DNA of 64,000 bases from Aldehydirespirator sp965204415 (GTDB taxonomy: Bacteria > Actinomycetota > Acidimicrobiia > Acidimicrobiales > Aldehydirespiratoraceae): NCBI GenBank assembly GCA_965204415.1, contig CBDBEL010000004.1, positions 682,001-746,000 on the forward strand, in the 5' to 3' direction. The position numbers and the translations under genes are program-made. This document shows positions 41,371 through 51,600 of this stretch, one piece after another. Position 1 is the first letter of the stretch. The number at the start of each line of letters is the position of its first letter. A model generated the notes under the pieces. The model had not been told where the DNA came from. It saw nothing but the letters and a program-made list of their open reading frames with translations, and made no database searches.

Positions 41371-42495
41371 GTGGCCCGCCCGGAACCCATACCCGCGCGC
41401 CGAGAGCCGGTCCTGCCCGCATACGGCGGCGGGTGCGTGGCCGACATCGTGCCCGCGATCCTCGAGCCCGGCCGGGCCGAGACCGCCGGCCCGCTGCCCG
41501 CCGAGGTGCTCGACGCGCGGGCCGTGGTGGTGCTCGTACTCGACGGCCTGGGCGCCGAGCAGCTCACGGCCCGGCGGCGGGTCGCGCCCACGCTCAACGA
41601 GATGCACGCGGCCACCATCACCACCGTCGCCCCGAGCACCACGGCCACTGCCCTCACCTCCATAGCCACCGGGGTAGGCGTCGGCGAGCACGGAATCGTC
41701 GGCTACCGGATCCCGACCTACGACGGCAACCTCAACGTCTTGAGGTGGAGGACGCCGGTGGGCGACGGGCGGGACCGCCATCCGCCCGAGAAGTTGCAGC
41801 CGGTGCCGTCCTTCGGCGGCCAGCGCCCGCCCGCGCTCCAGAAGGCCGAGTACTGCAAGTCGGGATTCAGCCGCGCCTACCTGCGCGACGCCCGGCGCTT
41901 CGGCTACAAGATGCTGTCGAGCCTCGTGGTGGAGGTCCGCCGGCTCCTGGCCGCGGGGGAGTCCTTCGTCTACGCGTACTACGAGGGCCTCGACATCGTG
42001 GCCCACGAGCACGCCTTCGGAGAGCACTACGAGGCCGAGCTGAGGGCCTGCGACCGGCTGATGGCCGACCTGCTGACGGTCCTGCCCAGGGGCACGGCCG
42101 TGGTGGCGATATCGGACCACGGCCTGGTCGACTGCTCCGGGGGCGTGGTCAGGATCGACCGCTCGGTCCTCGACTGCGCGCAGGCCGAGTCGGGCGAGGC
42201 CCGCTTCCGCTGGCTGCACGCCCGGCCGGACCGGGGCCGCGACCTCTACGAGGCGGCCGTCGGCGCCCACGGGCAGCAGGCCTGGGTGCGCACCGCCTCC
42301 GAGATCGTCGACGAGGGCTGGCTCGGCCCCGTCGTGACCGACGCGGCCCGGTCGCGGCTCGGCGACGTGGCCCTGGTGGCCCGGGACCGCTGGGCCTTCA
42401 GCCACCCCGCCGACGGCGGCTCCAAGATCATCGGCCGCCACGGCTCGCTCACGGCGGCCGAGATGCTGGTGCCGCTTCTCATCCACGTCTCGTAG
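41371..42495 (+). CDS. Alkaline phosphatase superfamily phosphodiesterase/pyrophosphatase
   Basis: Protein of 374 residues of the type I phosphodiesterase/nucleotide pyrophosphatase group. Metal-binding VVLVLDGLGAEQL is at the N-terminus. The nucleophile Thr lies in ITTVAPSTTATALTS. YYEGLDIVAHEHAFGEHYEAE, VVAISDHGLVD and GRHGSLT supply the remaining Asp/His ligands. There is no signal peptide, so it is probably cytoplasmic. The start is GTG 41371, because upstream sequence is the minus-strand rrf2 leader array. The natural substrate is unknown. Confidence 0.75.
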   Translation: MARPEPIPARREPVLPAYGGGCVADIVPAILEPGRAETAGPLPAEVLDARAVVVLVLDGLGAEQLTARRRVAPTLNEMHAATITTVAPSTTATALTSIATGVGVGEHGIVGYRIPTYDGNLNVLRWRTPVGDGRDRHPPEKLQPVPSFGGQRPPALQKAEYCKSGFSRAYLRDARRFGYKMLSSLVVEVRRLLAAGESFVYAYYEGLDIVAHEHAFGEHYEAELRACDRLMADLLTVLPRGTAVVAISDHGLVDCSGGVVRIDRSVLDCAQAESGEARFRWLHARPDRGRDLYEAAVGAHGQQAWVRTASEIVDEGWLGPVVTDAARSRLGDVALVARDRWAFSHPADGGSKIIGRHGSLTAAEMLVPLLIHVS

Positions 42496-42499
42496 GGTT
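42494..42499 (+). promoter_or_regulatory. Possible -10 box of bpa
   Basis: TAGGGT overlaps the stop codon of the phosphodiesterase gene, 27 bases before the bpa ATG. The short leader has a GGGAGGGAG ribosome site. Confidence 0.3.
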
Positions 42500-42525
42500 G
42501 GACCAGAAGCCGAGCGGGAGGGAGC

Positions 42526-43032
42526 ATGCCCGAGACCGAATCCCCTGAAGTGCTGGCTCCGGACATGATCAACGTCGCCGCCGGCGACGACGGCGACGAG
42601 ATCAACGAGACCATCGACCATCCGGCCAAGGTCATGCGCATCGGCACGATGCTCAAGCAGCTCCTGGCCGAGGTCCGCTCCACCGACCTCGACGAGGCCA
42701 GCCGGCAGCGGCTGCGCGAGATCTACGAGACCTCGGTGGGGGAGGTCGGCTCGGCCCTGTCGCCGGACCTGCGCGAGGAGCTCGCCCGGCTGGCCTCGCC
42801 CTTCGACCAGCACCAGCCTCCCTCCGCGGGGGAGCTCCAGATCGCCAAGGCCCAGCTGGTGGGCTGGCTCGAGGGCCTGATCCAGGGCATGAAGGCCATG
42901 CTGCTGGCCCAGCAGATGACCGCCCACCAGCAGCTCCAGTCCATGCGGGGCGAGCTGCCGTCACCAGCCGAGCCGTACCCGAGAGCGCCCCAAGGACCCG
43001 ACACCGGAAGCCGCCACGGCACATACCTCTAA
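42526..43032 (+). CDS. bpa: Bacterial proteasome activator Bpa/PafE
   Basis: Protein of 168 residues. Its four-helix core, beginning DHPAKVMRIGTMLKQLLAEVRSTDLDE and continuing with LREIYETSVGEVGSALSPDLREEL, matches the ATP-independent 20S proteasome activator of actinobacteria. The last four residues are GTYL, equivalent to the GQYL tail that docks into the 20S pore. It implies that the organism has a 20S proteasome, although no proteasome gene is in this window. ATG 42526 has GGGAGGGAGC just upstream. Confidence 0.85.
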   Translation: MPETESPEVLAPDMINVAAGDDGDEINETIDHPAKVMRIGTMLKQLLAEVRSTDLDEASRQRLREIYETSVGEVGSALSPDLREELARLASPFDQHQPPSAGELQIAKAQLVGWLEGLIQGMKAMLLAQQMTAHQQLQSMRGELPSPAEPYPRAPQGPDTGSRHGTYL

Positions 43033-43035
43033 CCA

Positions 43036-43056
43036 GACCCGCCGTCGGTGGGCTGT
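43036..43056 (+). terminator. Terminator-like hairpin after bpa
   Basis: CCCGCC-GTC-GGTGGG forms a six-pair stem (one G-U) just after the bpa stop, followed by CTGTTTGGG. It separates bpa from the defence island. Confidence 0.4.
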
Positions 43057-43071
43057 TTGGGTGGGCCGGAG

Positions 43072-43139
43072 TGTTAAATCTGAACATCATTCGATATAGT
43101 GAAAAAGTGTTGTAAGATGGGAAATAGCACTAGTACATT
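43072..43139 (+). promoter_or_regulatory. AT-rich promoter region of the BREX operon
   Basis: A sharp AT-rich patch in GC-rich surroundings holds TATAGT (43095-43100), a near-consensus -10. It also holds a second pair, TTGTAA (43110-43115) and TACATT (43134-43139), with an 18-base spacer. Either could drive the defence operon. The patch also contains a small hairpin, CGGGTAGAGTGCCCG. Confidence 0.4.
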
Positions 43140-43244
43140 CGGGTAGAGTGCCCGAGGCCGAGGGCGCGTTAGCATCGGTTGAAGTGGCAGATCCGGGAGT
43201 CCGGCGACGCGATCAGGATTCTCAACACCCCGAAGGGAGGCATC

Positions 43245-43790
43245 GTGATCGATGGCAAGGTCGATTCAACGGTGCGACTCGTGCTCGGGGTAGCGCGGCT
43301 GGGGGAGGCAGATCTGAAGGGGTGGTGGAGTTGCCACGGCCTCAGTGAGGTGGGACGGTTCGTCCTCGACCGAGCTTTCCCCCGAACGGCGCGGTCCGCC
43401 GGGCTTGAACTCGATCTGCTGTCTGCCCGTCGCCGTCACAGCGACGCCTTGTCGGGACGCACCACCGCCCTGCACCTGTTCTCCGATGAGTTGCCATTCC
43501 GTCGCTGGGCCTCGGCATGGCTCTCCGAGCAGAAGACGACTTCTACCGTCGCCCCCGTGTTCGACGATCTGGCGGGCTGGGACCTAGCCGCCGCCACCAG
43601 GAGTCTCCGGGAGCAGGCCGGCGAACCCGCCGCGGGCGAAGCGATCGGCGCTGGTCTGCGCCTTGGACAGGTTCGACGTACGGACCTCGAGGATGAGTCA
43701 GGACTGGCCTTCCTCGCCCGCCGTCTCGCCTCGGCATACACCGAGTTGGGTGACGTATTCCGAGCTCCGTACTTCGATCTGGCAGGATGA
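43245..43790 (+). CDS. brxE: BREX type 6-like protein BrxE
   Basis: Protein of 181 residues, first gene of the defence operon. STVRLVLGVARLGEADLKGWW followed by GRFVLDRAFPRTARSAGLEL resembles my recollection of the BrxE family of type 6 BREX (LRLVVARxGExD..WW....FPRT). The function of BrxE is not established. GTG 43245 is chosen because AAGGGAGG lies four bases upstream. A longer frame from TTG 43179 (203 residues) lacks a ribosome site. The stop overlaps brxA by ATGA. Confidence 0.65.
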   Translation: MIDGKVDSTVRLVLGVARLGEADLKGWWSCHGLSEVGRFVLDRAFPRTARSAGLELDLLSARRRHSDALSGRTTALHLFSDELPFRRWASAWLSEQKTTSTVAPVFDDLAGWDLAAATRSLREQAGEPAAGEAIGAGLRLGQVRRTDLEDESGLAFLARRLASAYTELGDVFRAPYFDLAG

Positions 43791-44566
43791 GGGCCATGGG
43801 CCATAGCTACACCACCAGGCTGCTGAAGGGCAGTGCCGCTCTGGAGGACACGAGGCGAGTTGTCGAAGAGTGGGATCTCGACTTGGACGCCACCTCGAAC
43901 CTCACAAGGCTCTCCGAACAAAACCCGTTGGGCAAGACATCACGCTCAAGACTCGACGATCTGCTTCATTCGGTGATCCAGCGCCGCTTCGTGGAGCCCG
44001 GTCCTCACGTCTTGGGGGCGCTCAAGGAGTTGCTGACCGACCATCGAGCCTTCCGAGAGGCTTGCTACTACGAGGCGGCGCGCGCCGATGAATTGCTTGC
44101 AGACTTCGCGGAGGGGCCGCTGTGGGCACTCTGGAAGCAGGGCCGCCTTGCCGTGACAATCGCCGACACCGTCGATTGGCTCCAAGAACTCTCTGACGAA
44201 GGCCGCTCGCCGGCCTGGGCCGAGAGCGTGCGTGCACGTCTTGCTCAGAACCTGCTGTCCACGCTTCGACAGTTCGGGATCCTCACCGGAGCGCCCCGCT
44301 GCCGCCGAAGAGAGTTCGCCCCGCCGGCTATGACTCCCCGAGGCTTCGCCTACGTCGCGTGGCGAGAGCACGAGCAAGGTGCGTCGTCGAGGGCTCTGAC
44401 CAACGGCACCGTTTGGACGCGATGGCTGCTCGACAGCGCCTCCGTTGAGGCGCTGTTCAATCAGTCGGCGAGGCTCGGGGTTTTGCAGATGTCGAGAGCA
44501 GGCTCGGCGGTACGGGTGGACTGGCGCGTCGGTGGACTCGCGGAGGCCACTCGTGCCGCTGCGTAG
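43787..44566 (+). CDS. brxA: BREX protein BrxA (DUF1819)
   Basis: Protein of 259 residues. HSYTTRLLKGSAALEDTRRVVEEWD at the N-terminus is the DUF1819 signature. The rest is helical, with a C-terminal winged-helix-like region. BrxA proteins bind DNA in characterised BREX systems, and their precise role is unclear. ATG 43787 overlaps brxE, and the end overlaps brxB by 14 bases. Confidence 0.8.
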   Translation: MRAMGHSYTTRLLKGSAALEDTRRVVEEWDLDLDATSNLTRLSEQNPLGKTSRSRLDDLLHSVIQRRFVEPGPHVLGALKELLTDHRAFREACYYEAARADELLADFAEGPLWALWKQGRLAVTIADTVDWLQELSDEGRSPAWAESVRARLAQNLLSTLRQFGILTGAPRCRRREFAPPAMTPRGFAYVAWREHEQGASSRALTNGTVWTRWLLDSASVEALFNQSARLGVLQMSRAGSAVRVDWRVGGLAEATRAAA

Positions 44567-45146
44567 CGAGATCGTCGGCATAGGCCAGCGAATCGCCAAC
44601 CACTTCGACGCTGGCGGCGAGCCGCCGTTCATCGTCTACCAGTACACGCCCGAGAGCGAATGGCAGGTCCGCCAAGACCTCCGGGAACTGCGGGACTGGC
44701 TAGAGGCACCACCACGGCGGGTCGGCTGCGCCTCGGTCTCGTTGGCCGAACTCTTCTGGCAGGCGCTCGAAGGATCGCCCTACCTTGAGGAACTCCTCAG
44801 CCAGGAACGAGCGGCGACACAGTCATCCGACGATTCAGCCCTTCTAGAGATACACGAGGCGGTCGGGGAGATCCTGCGCCAGCCGCCCACGCTGCCAGAT
44901 AGAGTGATCACCGCGGTCGAGGGTCACGACAAACGCACCGCCGTGTTCCTGTACCGGGCCGGCGCCCTGTACCCCGCCTATCGCACCTCCACACTGCTCG
45001 ACGACCTGAGGGGCCGCTTGGCCCGGCCGGTCACGCTCCTATACCCGGGCCGGCTGGTGGGAGAGTACGGACTGAGCTTCATGGACCGCACCGAAGCGGC
45101 CTACGGCTATCGGGCGCTGATAGTTCCGAGAGAGGCCCGAGCATGA
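44553..45146 (+). CDS. brxB: BREX protein BrxB (DUF1788)
   Basis: Protein of 197 residues. It contains the PFIVYQYTPESEWQVRQDLREL start and the C-terminal RPVTLLYPGRLVGEYGLSFMDR typical of the DUF1788 family, followed by YGYRALIV. BrxB is required for phage resistance in several BREX systems and appears to scaffold the complex. GTG 44553 has GGAGG six bases upstream and lies inside the end of brxA. Confidence 0.8.
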   Translation: MPLRSEIVGIGQRIANHFDAGGEPPFIVYQYTPESEWQVRQDLRELRDWLEAPPRRVGCASVSLAELFWQALEGSPYLEELLSQERAATQSSDDSALLEIHEAVGEILRQPPTLPDRVITAVEGHDKRTAVFLYRAGALYPAYRTSTLLDDLRGRLARPVTLLYPGRLVGEYGLSFMDRTEAAYGYRALIVPREARA

Positions 45147-45159
45147 AGGAGGCCGCAGT

Positions 45160-48100
45160 ATGAGGGTCGCCGATCTGTTCCTGCGCGATGTGCGCCGCAC
45201 CATCGAGGAGGTCGTCAAGGTCGACCTGGACGACGAGCAGGTCATCGCCAACGAACTCGAGGAGTATGTGGCCACCGACCACATACTTGAGGAGTTCGAG
45301 CGGGTGCTCGACGCCTACCAGGAGTCGATTCACAATCCCAGCGAGACCTGCACAGCATGGGTCTCAGGCTTCTTCGGCTCGGGCAAGTCGAGCTGGGCCA
45401 AGGTGCTCGGATACCTGCTGTGGAACCCGGAGGTCCTCGGCCGGCCCGCCGCGGACCGGTTCTTCGGGCAGACCCAGGCCCCCAAGCTGAGGGCGCTCCT
45501 CAACACGATCCACGCCCAGGCACCGACCACCGCCGTGCTCCTGAATCTGGCAACCGGCTCCAATGTGGTGGCTAGAGAGGGCGAGTCCATCGTATTCCCC
45601 GTGTACCGCGCCCTCCTTGAGCGGCTCGACTACTCGCGTAACTTCACGCTCGCGGAACTCGAATACACGATGGAAGGCGACGGCACGCTGGAGGCCTTCG
45701 AGGAGGCCTTCTTCGGAATCGTCGGCTCTCGCTGGCAGGAGAGACGGTTCACGGCGCTCGCCAAGCGCGATGCCATGCGGGCACTCGACGCGGTCTACGG
45801 CTCCGCTGAAGGTCTGCCGACGTGGGCGTCCGAACTCGAGGCACCTGACATTCATGCGGACTGGTTCGCGGAACGGGCGCTGGAGCTGTTGCGCAGGCGC
45901 GGCTCGGGCAGCACCCGGCTGGCGTTCGTTGTGGACGAGGCCGGCCAGTATGTCTCCCGGTCCGTGCAGCGCATGCTCGATCTGCAGGGCCTGGCCGAAG
46001 CGTTCCAAAAGCGGCGCGGCCAACTCTGGCTCGCGGTCACATCCCAGGAGCGCCTGGGCGATGTGGTCGACAGCCTCGAATCCAGGCAGATTGAGCTGGC
46101 CCGGGCCCAAGCCCGATTCCCGCTGCGGGTGGACATGCTGCCCACCGACATCGACGAGGTGACCGGCAGGCGGATCCTCGACAAGAACGCTGAGGGCGAT
46201 CAAGCCGTCCGGTCCTCCGTGTCGCCGCACCGCAATCAGTTGACCGCCAACATCCGGCTGTCGTCGCCGACACGGTCGAGCATGCCCGGCGAGGACGAGT
46301 TGGTTCGCCTCTATCCGCTGGTGCCCTACCAGATACAACTTCTCATCGACGCCGTTTCGACCCGGCGCGCTCAGGGCGGCTCGTCGCCCACAGTCGGCGG
46401 CTCGAACCGCACGCTCATCAAGCACGCCCAGCAGCTCATCGCCCATCCCGAGCACGGGCTCGGCGACCGCGAAGTCGGCGCGCTCGCCACGCTCGACCTC
46501 TCCTACGAACTCCTTGAGGAGCTGATCCCCACCTCATGGAGGGCCGAGGTCGACCAGGTGGCTGGCCAGCACGGCACTGACAGCACCGAGGCGAAGGTCA
46601 TGAAGGTCGTGGCGCTGTGCTCGGAAGTCTCAGCGCTGCCTTTGACAGCCCACAACGTCGCGGTCCTGCTCCACCCCAGCGTTACTGCCGACAGCCAGCG
46701 CGATGCCGTCAACGCAGCGCTGGCGCGGCTGGTCGGCGACGACCGCCTGCGCGAGGCCGACGGTGGCTACAAGCTGCAGTCGCCGGAGCAGAAGGACTGG
46801 GAGCGCGCCCGAAGAGCCATCGGACTGAACCAGGGCCAATCGACTCGCCTCCGACGAGCCCTGCTGCGCGACGCGCTGAGCGGTCTGTCCGTGGCACGCG
46901 GCAGGGCCTTCAAGGTCGACGTCTCGGTGGACGGCGAGCGGATAGTGACCGGTGATCTCGCCCTGAGCATCGAGGAGGCTGACGCAATCGGCAGGGAGAC
47001 GCTGCGCAGCGAGTCTCGCGAATCGGCCAATCGGCACTCCGTGGTCTGGGCCTACGAGCTGGCCGATGACACTTGGGCGGCCTTGGAGGAACTGCAGCGC
47101 AGCCGCACGATGGTCGAGCGAGGAGATGTGCCCGACAAGACGGCCGCGGACATGGAGCTTCTCGGAGAGGAACGCGAGCGGCAGCGCCGACACGAGGCAA
47201 CCTCGCTCGATCGTCTCACCCGCGACCTTTCCGCAGGCAAGGCCATCTTCCGGGGACAGATCGACGATGTGGCCGCCCTAGACCTGCGGCGGATGGCGCA
47301 GCGGCTGCTCGAGGATCGGCTTGATGAGATCTACCCGAGATTGGCCGAATTCACCGCAGAGCTTCGCCGCGGGGACGTTCTGAGCGTGCTGCGGACTGCC
47401 GACTTGGGGGCCCTCCCCGAGAGCCTCCACGAGGACGGGATCGGACTCGTGGGGGCAGCGCCCGGTGGCCATCACATCGTGACGGAGCACGGTCCTCTCG
47501 CGGCGCTTGTCGACGAGGTCCGATCGCGGGCGTCCTACGGACACGAGGCAACTGGAGGCCACTTGGAGAGCCACTTCGCGGCACCGCCGTTCGGGGCGCC
47601 GGTCGAAGTGGTCCAAGCGCTTTGTGCCGCGGGCCTGCGCGTCGGCGTTCTTCAGGCGATCCACCAAGGTCAGCGCCTCTCGGACCCGGGTGACACCCGC
47701 CTCGATCAGGTGTTCGGCACGATCCCGAGATTCCGCTCGGCCGCGTTCGAACTCCCGTCCGAAGCCGATGTACCGCTGGAGGTGAGAGTCGATCTCGCTC
47801 GGAAGCTCGAACACCGCGGGCAGCCGGTCTCCAGCCATTCCACCGGTGCTTTGGCGGCTGCGGTGCGCGAGGCCTTCGGTGAGGAGCGCGAGGCCGCGGT
47901 GCGAGTAGCCGCCACTCTTGAGGGCCTGGGAATCGCCGTGCCGCCGCCTGTCGTGCGGACACGCGAGCTCAGTGAGCGGCTCTCGGCCGGCGACAGCATC
48001 GAGACGGTCAACACCGCTCACAACACCTGGGCGGACTTGATCGACGGCTGTGAGACAACCAACCGGCTCGACGGACTGCTCGCCGACGATCTTGGGGGCC

Positions 48101-48645
48101 TGCGCCGCGCCAGCATCGAAGCAAGCAAGTCGGCTAGTGGCCTGGCTGACGAGTCGGCCGCCGAACACGCTGAACTGGTCGGCCTGCTCTCAGGCGGCGA
48201 CCTCGCCGGTCACGCGGCGCGCATCATCGAACTGGGGAAGCACCTCACCGCGGTCCGACACGCGCAGACGCGGGCTGCAGCGCAACGGCTGATCGACGTC
48301 ATCCAGAGCCACAGCAAGAGCCTGAGCAGCGAGTTCGACGACTTGGAGGGAACCGCCGTCGCGGAGGCACTTCGTCCCTTGGAGGCGCTCATACCACTGG
48401 ATGACCCTTCAGGCAGTGACGCCAGCACGCTCACCGCTCGGATCGACAGCGCCAACGCCGCGTTTCGGGACGCCCGGCGGCGGCTTGAGGAGTTGCGTTC
48501 CGCGGGTCGGCTGTCCTGGGTCCGAGCCAGCGAGTATGTGACCGACCCCATCACTGCGGAGGAAGAGATCGATCCGGCTCTCGGGCGGTTGCGAGAGGCG
48601 ATCGCCGGCGAGCTGGCCGAAGGCAAGCAGGTTCGGTTGCAGTGA
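45160..48645 (+). CDS. brxC: BREX ATPase BrxC/PglY
   Basis: Large P-loop ATPase of 1161 residues. Walker A is GFFGSGKS at residues 70-77 within TAWVSGFFGSGKSSWAKVLGYLL. A Walker B-like LAFVVDEAGQYV follows near residue 260. VPYQIQLLIDAVSTRRAQGG and later helical and coiled-coil regions fit the BrxC/PglY family. It is essential in all BREX types and thought to remodel the complex on DNA. ATG 45160 has AAGGAGG eight bases upstream; the stop overlaps pglX by GTGA. Confidence 0.85.
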   Translation: MRVADLFLRDVRRTIEEVVKVDLDDEQVIANELEEYVATDHILEEFERVLDAYQESIHNPSETCTAWVSGFFGSGKSSWAKVLGYLLWNPEVLGRPAADRFFGQTQAPKLRALLNTIHAQAPTTAVLLNLATGSNVVAREGESIVFPVYRALLERLDYSRNFTLAELEYTMEGDGTLEAFEEAFFGIVGSRWQERRFTALAKRDAMRALDAVYGSAEGLPTWASELEAPDIHADWFAERALELLRRRGSGSTRLAFVVDEAGQYVSRSVQRMLDLQGLAEAFQKRRGQLWLAVTSQERLGDVVDSLESRQIELARAQARFPLRVDMLPTDIDEVTGRRILDKNAEGDQAVRSSVSPHRNQLTANIRLSSPTRSSMPGEDELVRLYPLVPYQIQLLIDAVSTRRAQGGSSPTVGGSNRTLIKHAQQLIAHPEHGLGDREVGALATLDLSYELLEELIPTSWRAEVDQVAGQHGTDSTEAKVMKVVALCSEVSALPLTAHNVAVLLHPSVTADSQRDAVNAALARLVGDDRLREADGGYKLQSPEQKDWERARRAIGLNQGQSTRLRRALLRDALSGLSVARGRAFKVDVSVDGERIVTGDLALSIEEADAIGRETLRSESRESANRHSVVWAYELADDTWAALEELQRSRTMVERGDVPDKTAADMELLGEERERQRRHEATSLDRLTRDLSAGKAIFRGQIDDVAALDLRRMAQRLLEDRLDEIYPRLAEFTAELRRGDVLSVLRTADLGALPESLHEDGIGLVGAAPGGHHIVTEHGPLAALVDEVRSRASYGHEATGGHLESHFAAPPFGAPVEVVQALCAAGLRVGVLQAIHQGQRLSDPGDTRLDQVFGTIPRFRSAAFELPSEADVPLEVRVDLARKLEHRGQPVSSHSTGALAAAVREAFGEEREAAVRVAATLEGLGIAVPPPVVRTRELSERLSAGDSIETVNTAHNTWADLIDGCETTNRLDGLLADDLGGLRRASIEASKSASGLADESAAEHAELVGLLSGGDLAGHAARIIELGKHLTAVRHAQTRAAAQRLIDVIQSHSKSLSSEFDDLEGTAVAEALRPLEALIPLDDPSGSDASTLTARIDSANAAFRDARRRLEELRSAGRLSWVRASEYVTDPITAEEEIDPALGRLREAIAGELAEGKQVRLQ

Positions 48646-51600
48646 TTCAGCCCCTCACGGCAGACGGACGCAATCGGCTTGAGCGGCTGCTAGCACAAGC
48701 CCGCCAGAGGCTTCAAGACGACCTCTCCGGCCAGGCATCAGGCCGATTCGGCGTTGACACCGACGGCACCGTCGCCGACGAGACCGATCTGCATCTCGAT
48801 CACAGCCAGCTCGTGGACCGGCGCGAGGTGGTTGACGTCGTTACCTTCCTGAGAAGCGAAGGCAACTCTCCCGAGGAGGCCGTCGCCCGGCTGCTGCGAG
48901 AGGCGGTCTTCACTCATCTCAATCGACTCGTCGCGATCCGTGTCGCGGAGGAGCTTGGGATGCTGCCTCCGTCGCTAGCAGACGCCGAGCGTTCTCAGGG
49001 ATTCCTCGACACGCGAGAACTGACGCCGTTGCTCGCAGCCGACGACACGAACGGGTACTGGGCGTACCTACGCCTGTGCGGCGACGAACTGGCCGGAGAC
49101 GTCCCCAGTCTGTTCGACCCCCGCAACCCGCTGCTGGCTCTGGCGCCTAGCCCGGGGGCGCTTCGAGATGTCGTCGGCCTATTCGCCGATCCAGAGTGCA
49201 GCGACCTGTGGACTGCGCCCGACTGTCTCGGGTGGGCCTACCAGTTCTTCAACACCGCGGCCGACCGCCGAGAGGCCCGCTACCGAGCCGACGGCTCTCC
49301 CAAGGCGCCGGAGACATCGTGGGATCTAGCGGTGCGCAACCAGTTCTTCACGCCCGCCTACGTGGTCGATTTCCTGGTCCAGAACAGCCTCGGACGGCGC
49401 CTGATGGACGCTGACCCGGCCTCACCGCTAATCGAAGACCTGCCGCTGCTAGTCGATCCACCTACAGAGACGGGCACCCCGGTGGACCTTGTGGATGTCA
49501 CCGTCCTCGATCCCGCCTGCGGTTCGGGTCATTTCCTGTTGGGCGCCTACAACCTCCTCGAGCGCGCTTGGCTTCATGCGGGCGTCAGGCCCGCCGAGGC
49601 CGCGCCGCGCATCATCGAGTCGTTGTGGGGGATCGACATCGACCCGCGCTGCGTGCAGGTTGCCTCGGCCGCTCTGCTGTTCCGGGCTCGGCGCTCGTGC
49701 CCGAGAGGAGCGCTGCCCCGGCCCAACATCGTGTGCGCCCGCTCGCTTCCCGCCACGGCCACTGGATTCGAGGAACTGCTCGACTCGCTTGAGCCGGCGC
49801 AACGGGATCTCTTGAACGCCCTACCCGGTCTTCTGGAGCAGGCACCCGTGCTAGGAACGCTGCTCAAGGTCGAACCGGCATTGGAGTCGGCGGTGCGGGC
49901 ATCGTTCGCCGGCAGCGCCGAGGGAGCACTGGCCGGCGCGGTGGTGCCCGAGCAGATCGCGCGTGCTCGCGACAGTCTGCTGGACCGGCTTCGCGCCGTC
50001 GCCGCCTCAACAACCGCAACCGCGGCAGAGCGCCTGCTCGTAGCTGAAGCCGAGGATGCGGTGCGCTTCGTCTCGGCGCTGGTCCAGAGGTACGACGCCG
50101 TGCTGCAGAACCCTCCTTTCGGGGACCCCGTCACTGAGACCAGGCCCTACCTCAAGAAGGCGTACTCCGGCTCTAGTCACAACCTGCTCGCTGCCTTCGT
50201 GGGCCGTGGCCTGGAACTCTGCAAGCCAGAGGTGGGCTATGTCGGTGCCATCACCGCCCGCTCTGGGATGTTCTTGAAGACCTTCGAGGGGTGGCGGAAG
50301 GAGATCTTCCTACGGCACGGACTCGTGGCGCTTGCCGATCTCGGGCACGGTGTGATGGAACAGGCTCTAGTCGAGGCCGCGGCCTATGTCATCCGTGCCG
50401 TACCGTCAGACTCACAACGCCAGGCCACCTTCATTCGACTTCTGAAGGACGCTGACCGACCTGCTGGCTTGGTCGGCGCCGTGGAAGCGCACCGCAACAA
50501 CCACGATGACGGCCGAGTCTTCCGAATCCCCTTGAGCGATCTGAAGGCCGTGCCTGGCTGGCCCGTCGCCTACTGGATGGGACCTGGACTCCGCCAGCTC
50601 TTTAGGTGCCATCCATCCCTGGGCAGCAGCGGAGTAGAAGTCCGCGTGGGGCTGCAAACCGGGGACGACTTTCGGTTTGTCCGGGCCTTCTGGGAGGTCG
50701 AACCGGCTCGAATAGGACGGACCCGTCAGGAAACCACGGTCGGCAAGCGGTGGGCACCCTTCGCGAAGGGCGGCGAGTACAGCCCCTACTGGGCCGACAT
50801 TCACCTCGTTGTCGACTGGCAGAATGATGGTGCGTCAGTGCGCTCCCACGACGGCTCAGTCCTTCGTAACACTCAGCACTACTTCCGACCGGGCCTCACA
50901 TGGCCTCGACGGACCAACAGCGCCTTCGGCATCCGGGTGTTACCCGCCGGAGTTGTGTTCGCAGACAAGGGACCCGTTGTCTTTTCCCGACACGATCCTG
51001 CATCTGCGCTGGGATGGCTCAAGTCACGCGTGGTCCAGGGCTGCATCGACACGATGGTTGCCGCGGGGGAGGAGGTCACCAGCGGCAGTGCCGCCCGTAG
51101 CTACGAGGTTGGCCTTGTTAAGAAGCTGCCCTGGCTCGACCACATTGGTGAGGACCCTGAGATCTCGGAATTCGTCAGAGGCGTCGCGGACCTTCGAAGA
51201 CGGATGGATGTGTGCGACGAGACCAGTCGGCTATTCGTGGCGCCTGCGGTCCTGCCTTCCTTGAGAGCCGGAATTGAGTTCGGTGCCGCGGTTGAGTCAT
51301 CGATGGCCGCGCTAGGTCGTGCATGCCTACGAATCCTCGACATCACCAACATCATTGAGTGCCGCATCCACGAGTTGGCCGAGTTGGACTCTGTGGCAGC
51401 CGACTACATCGACTCGGAGGTAGGTCGGCACCCAGCCAAATACCGCTCGGGGTCCGTCAACGAAGATGAATTGGCTCGTCTCTTGCGCAACCCTATGGAC
51501 GATGTGATCGACGAGATCACGCAGGAACGTGGCGGAGCGCGTGCTGTCGCCAATCTCACCTATTTCGCCGACCGCCGTCTGGAGGTGATCGCTCACGGGC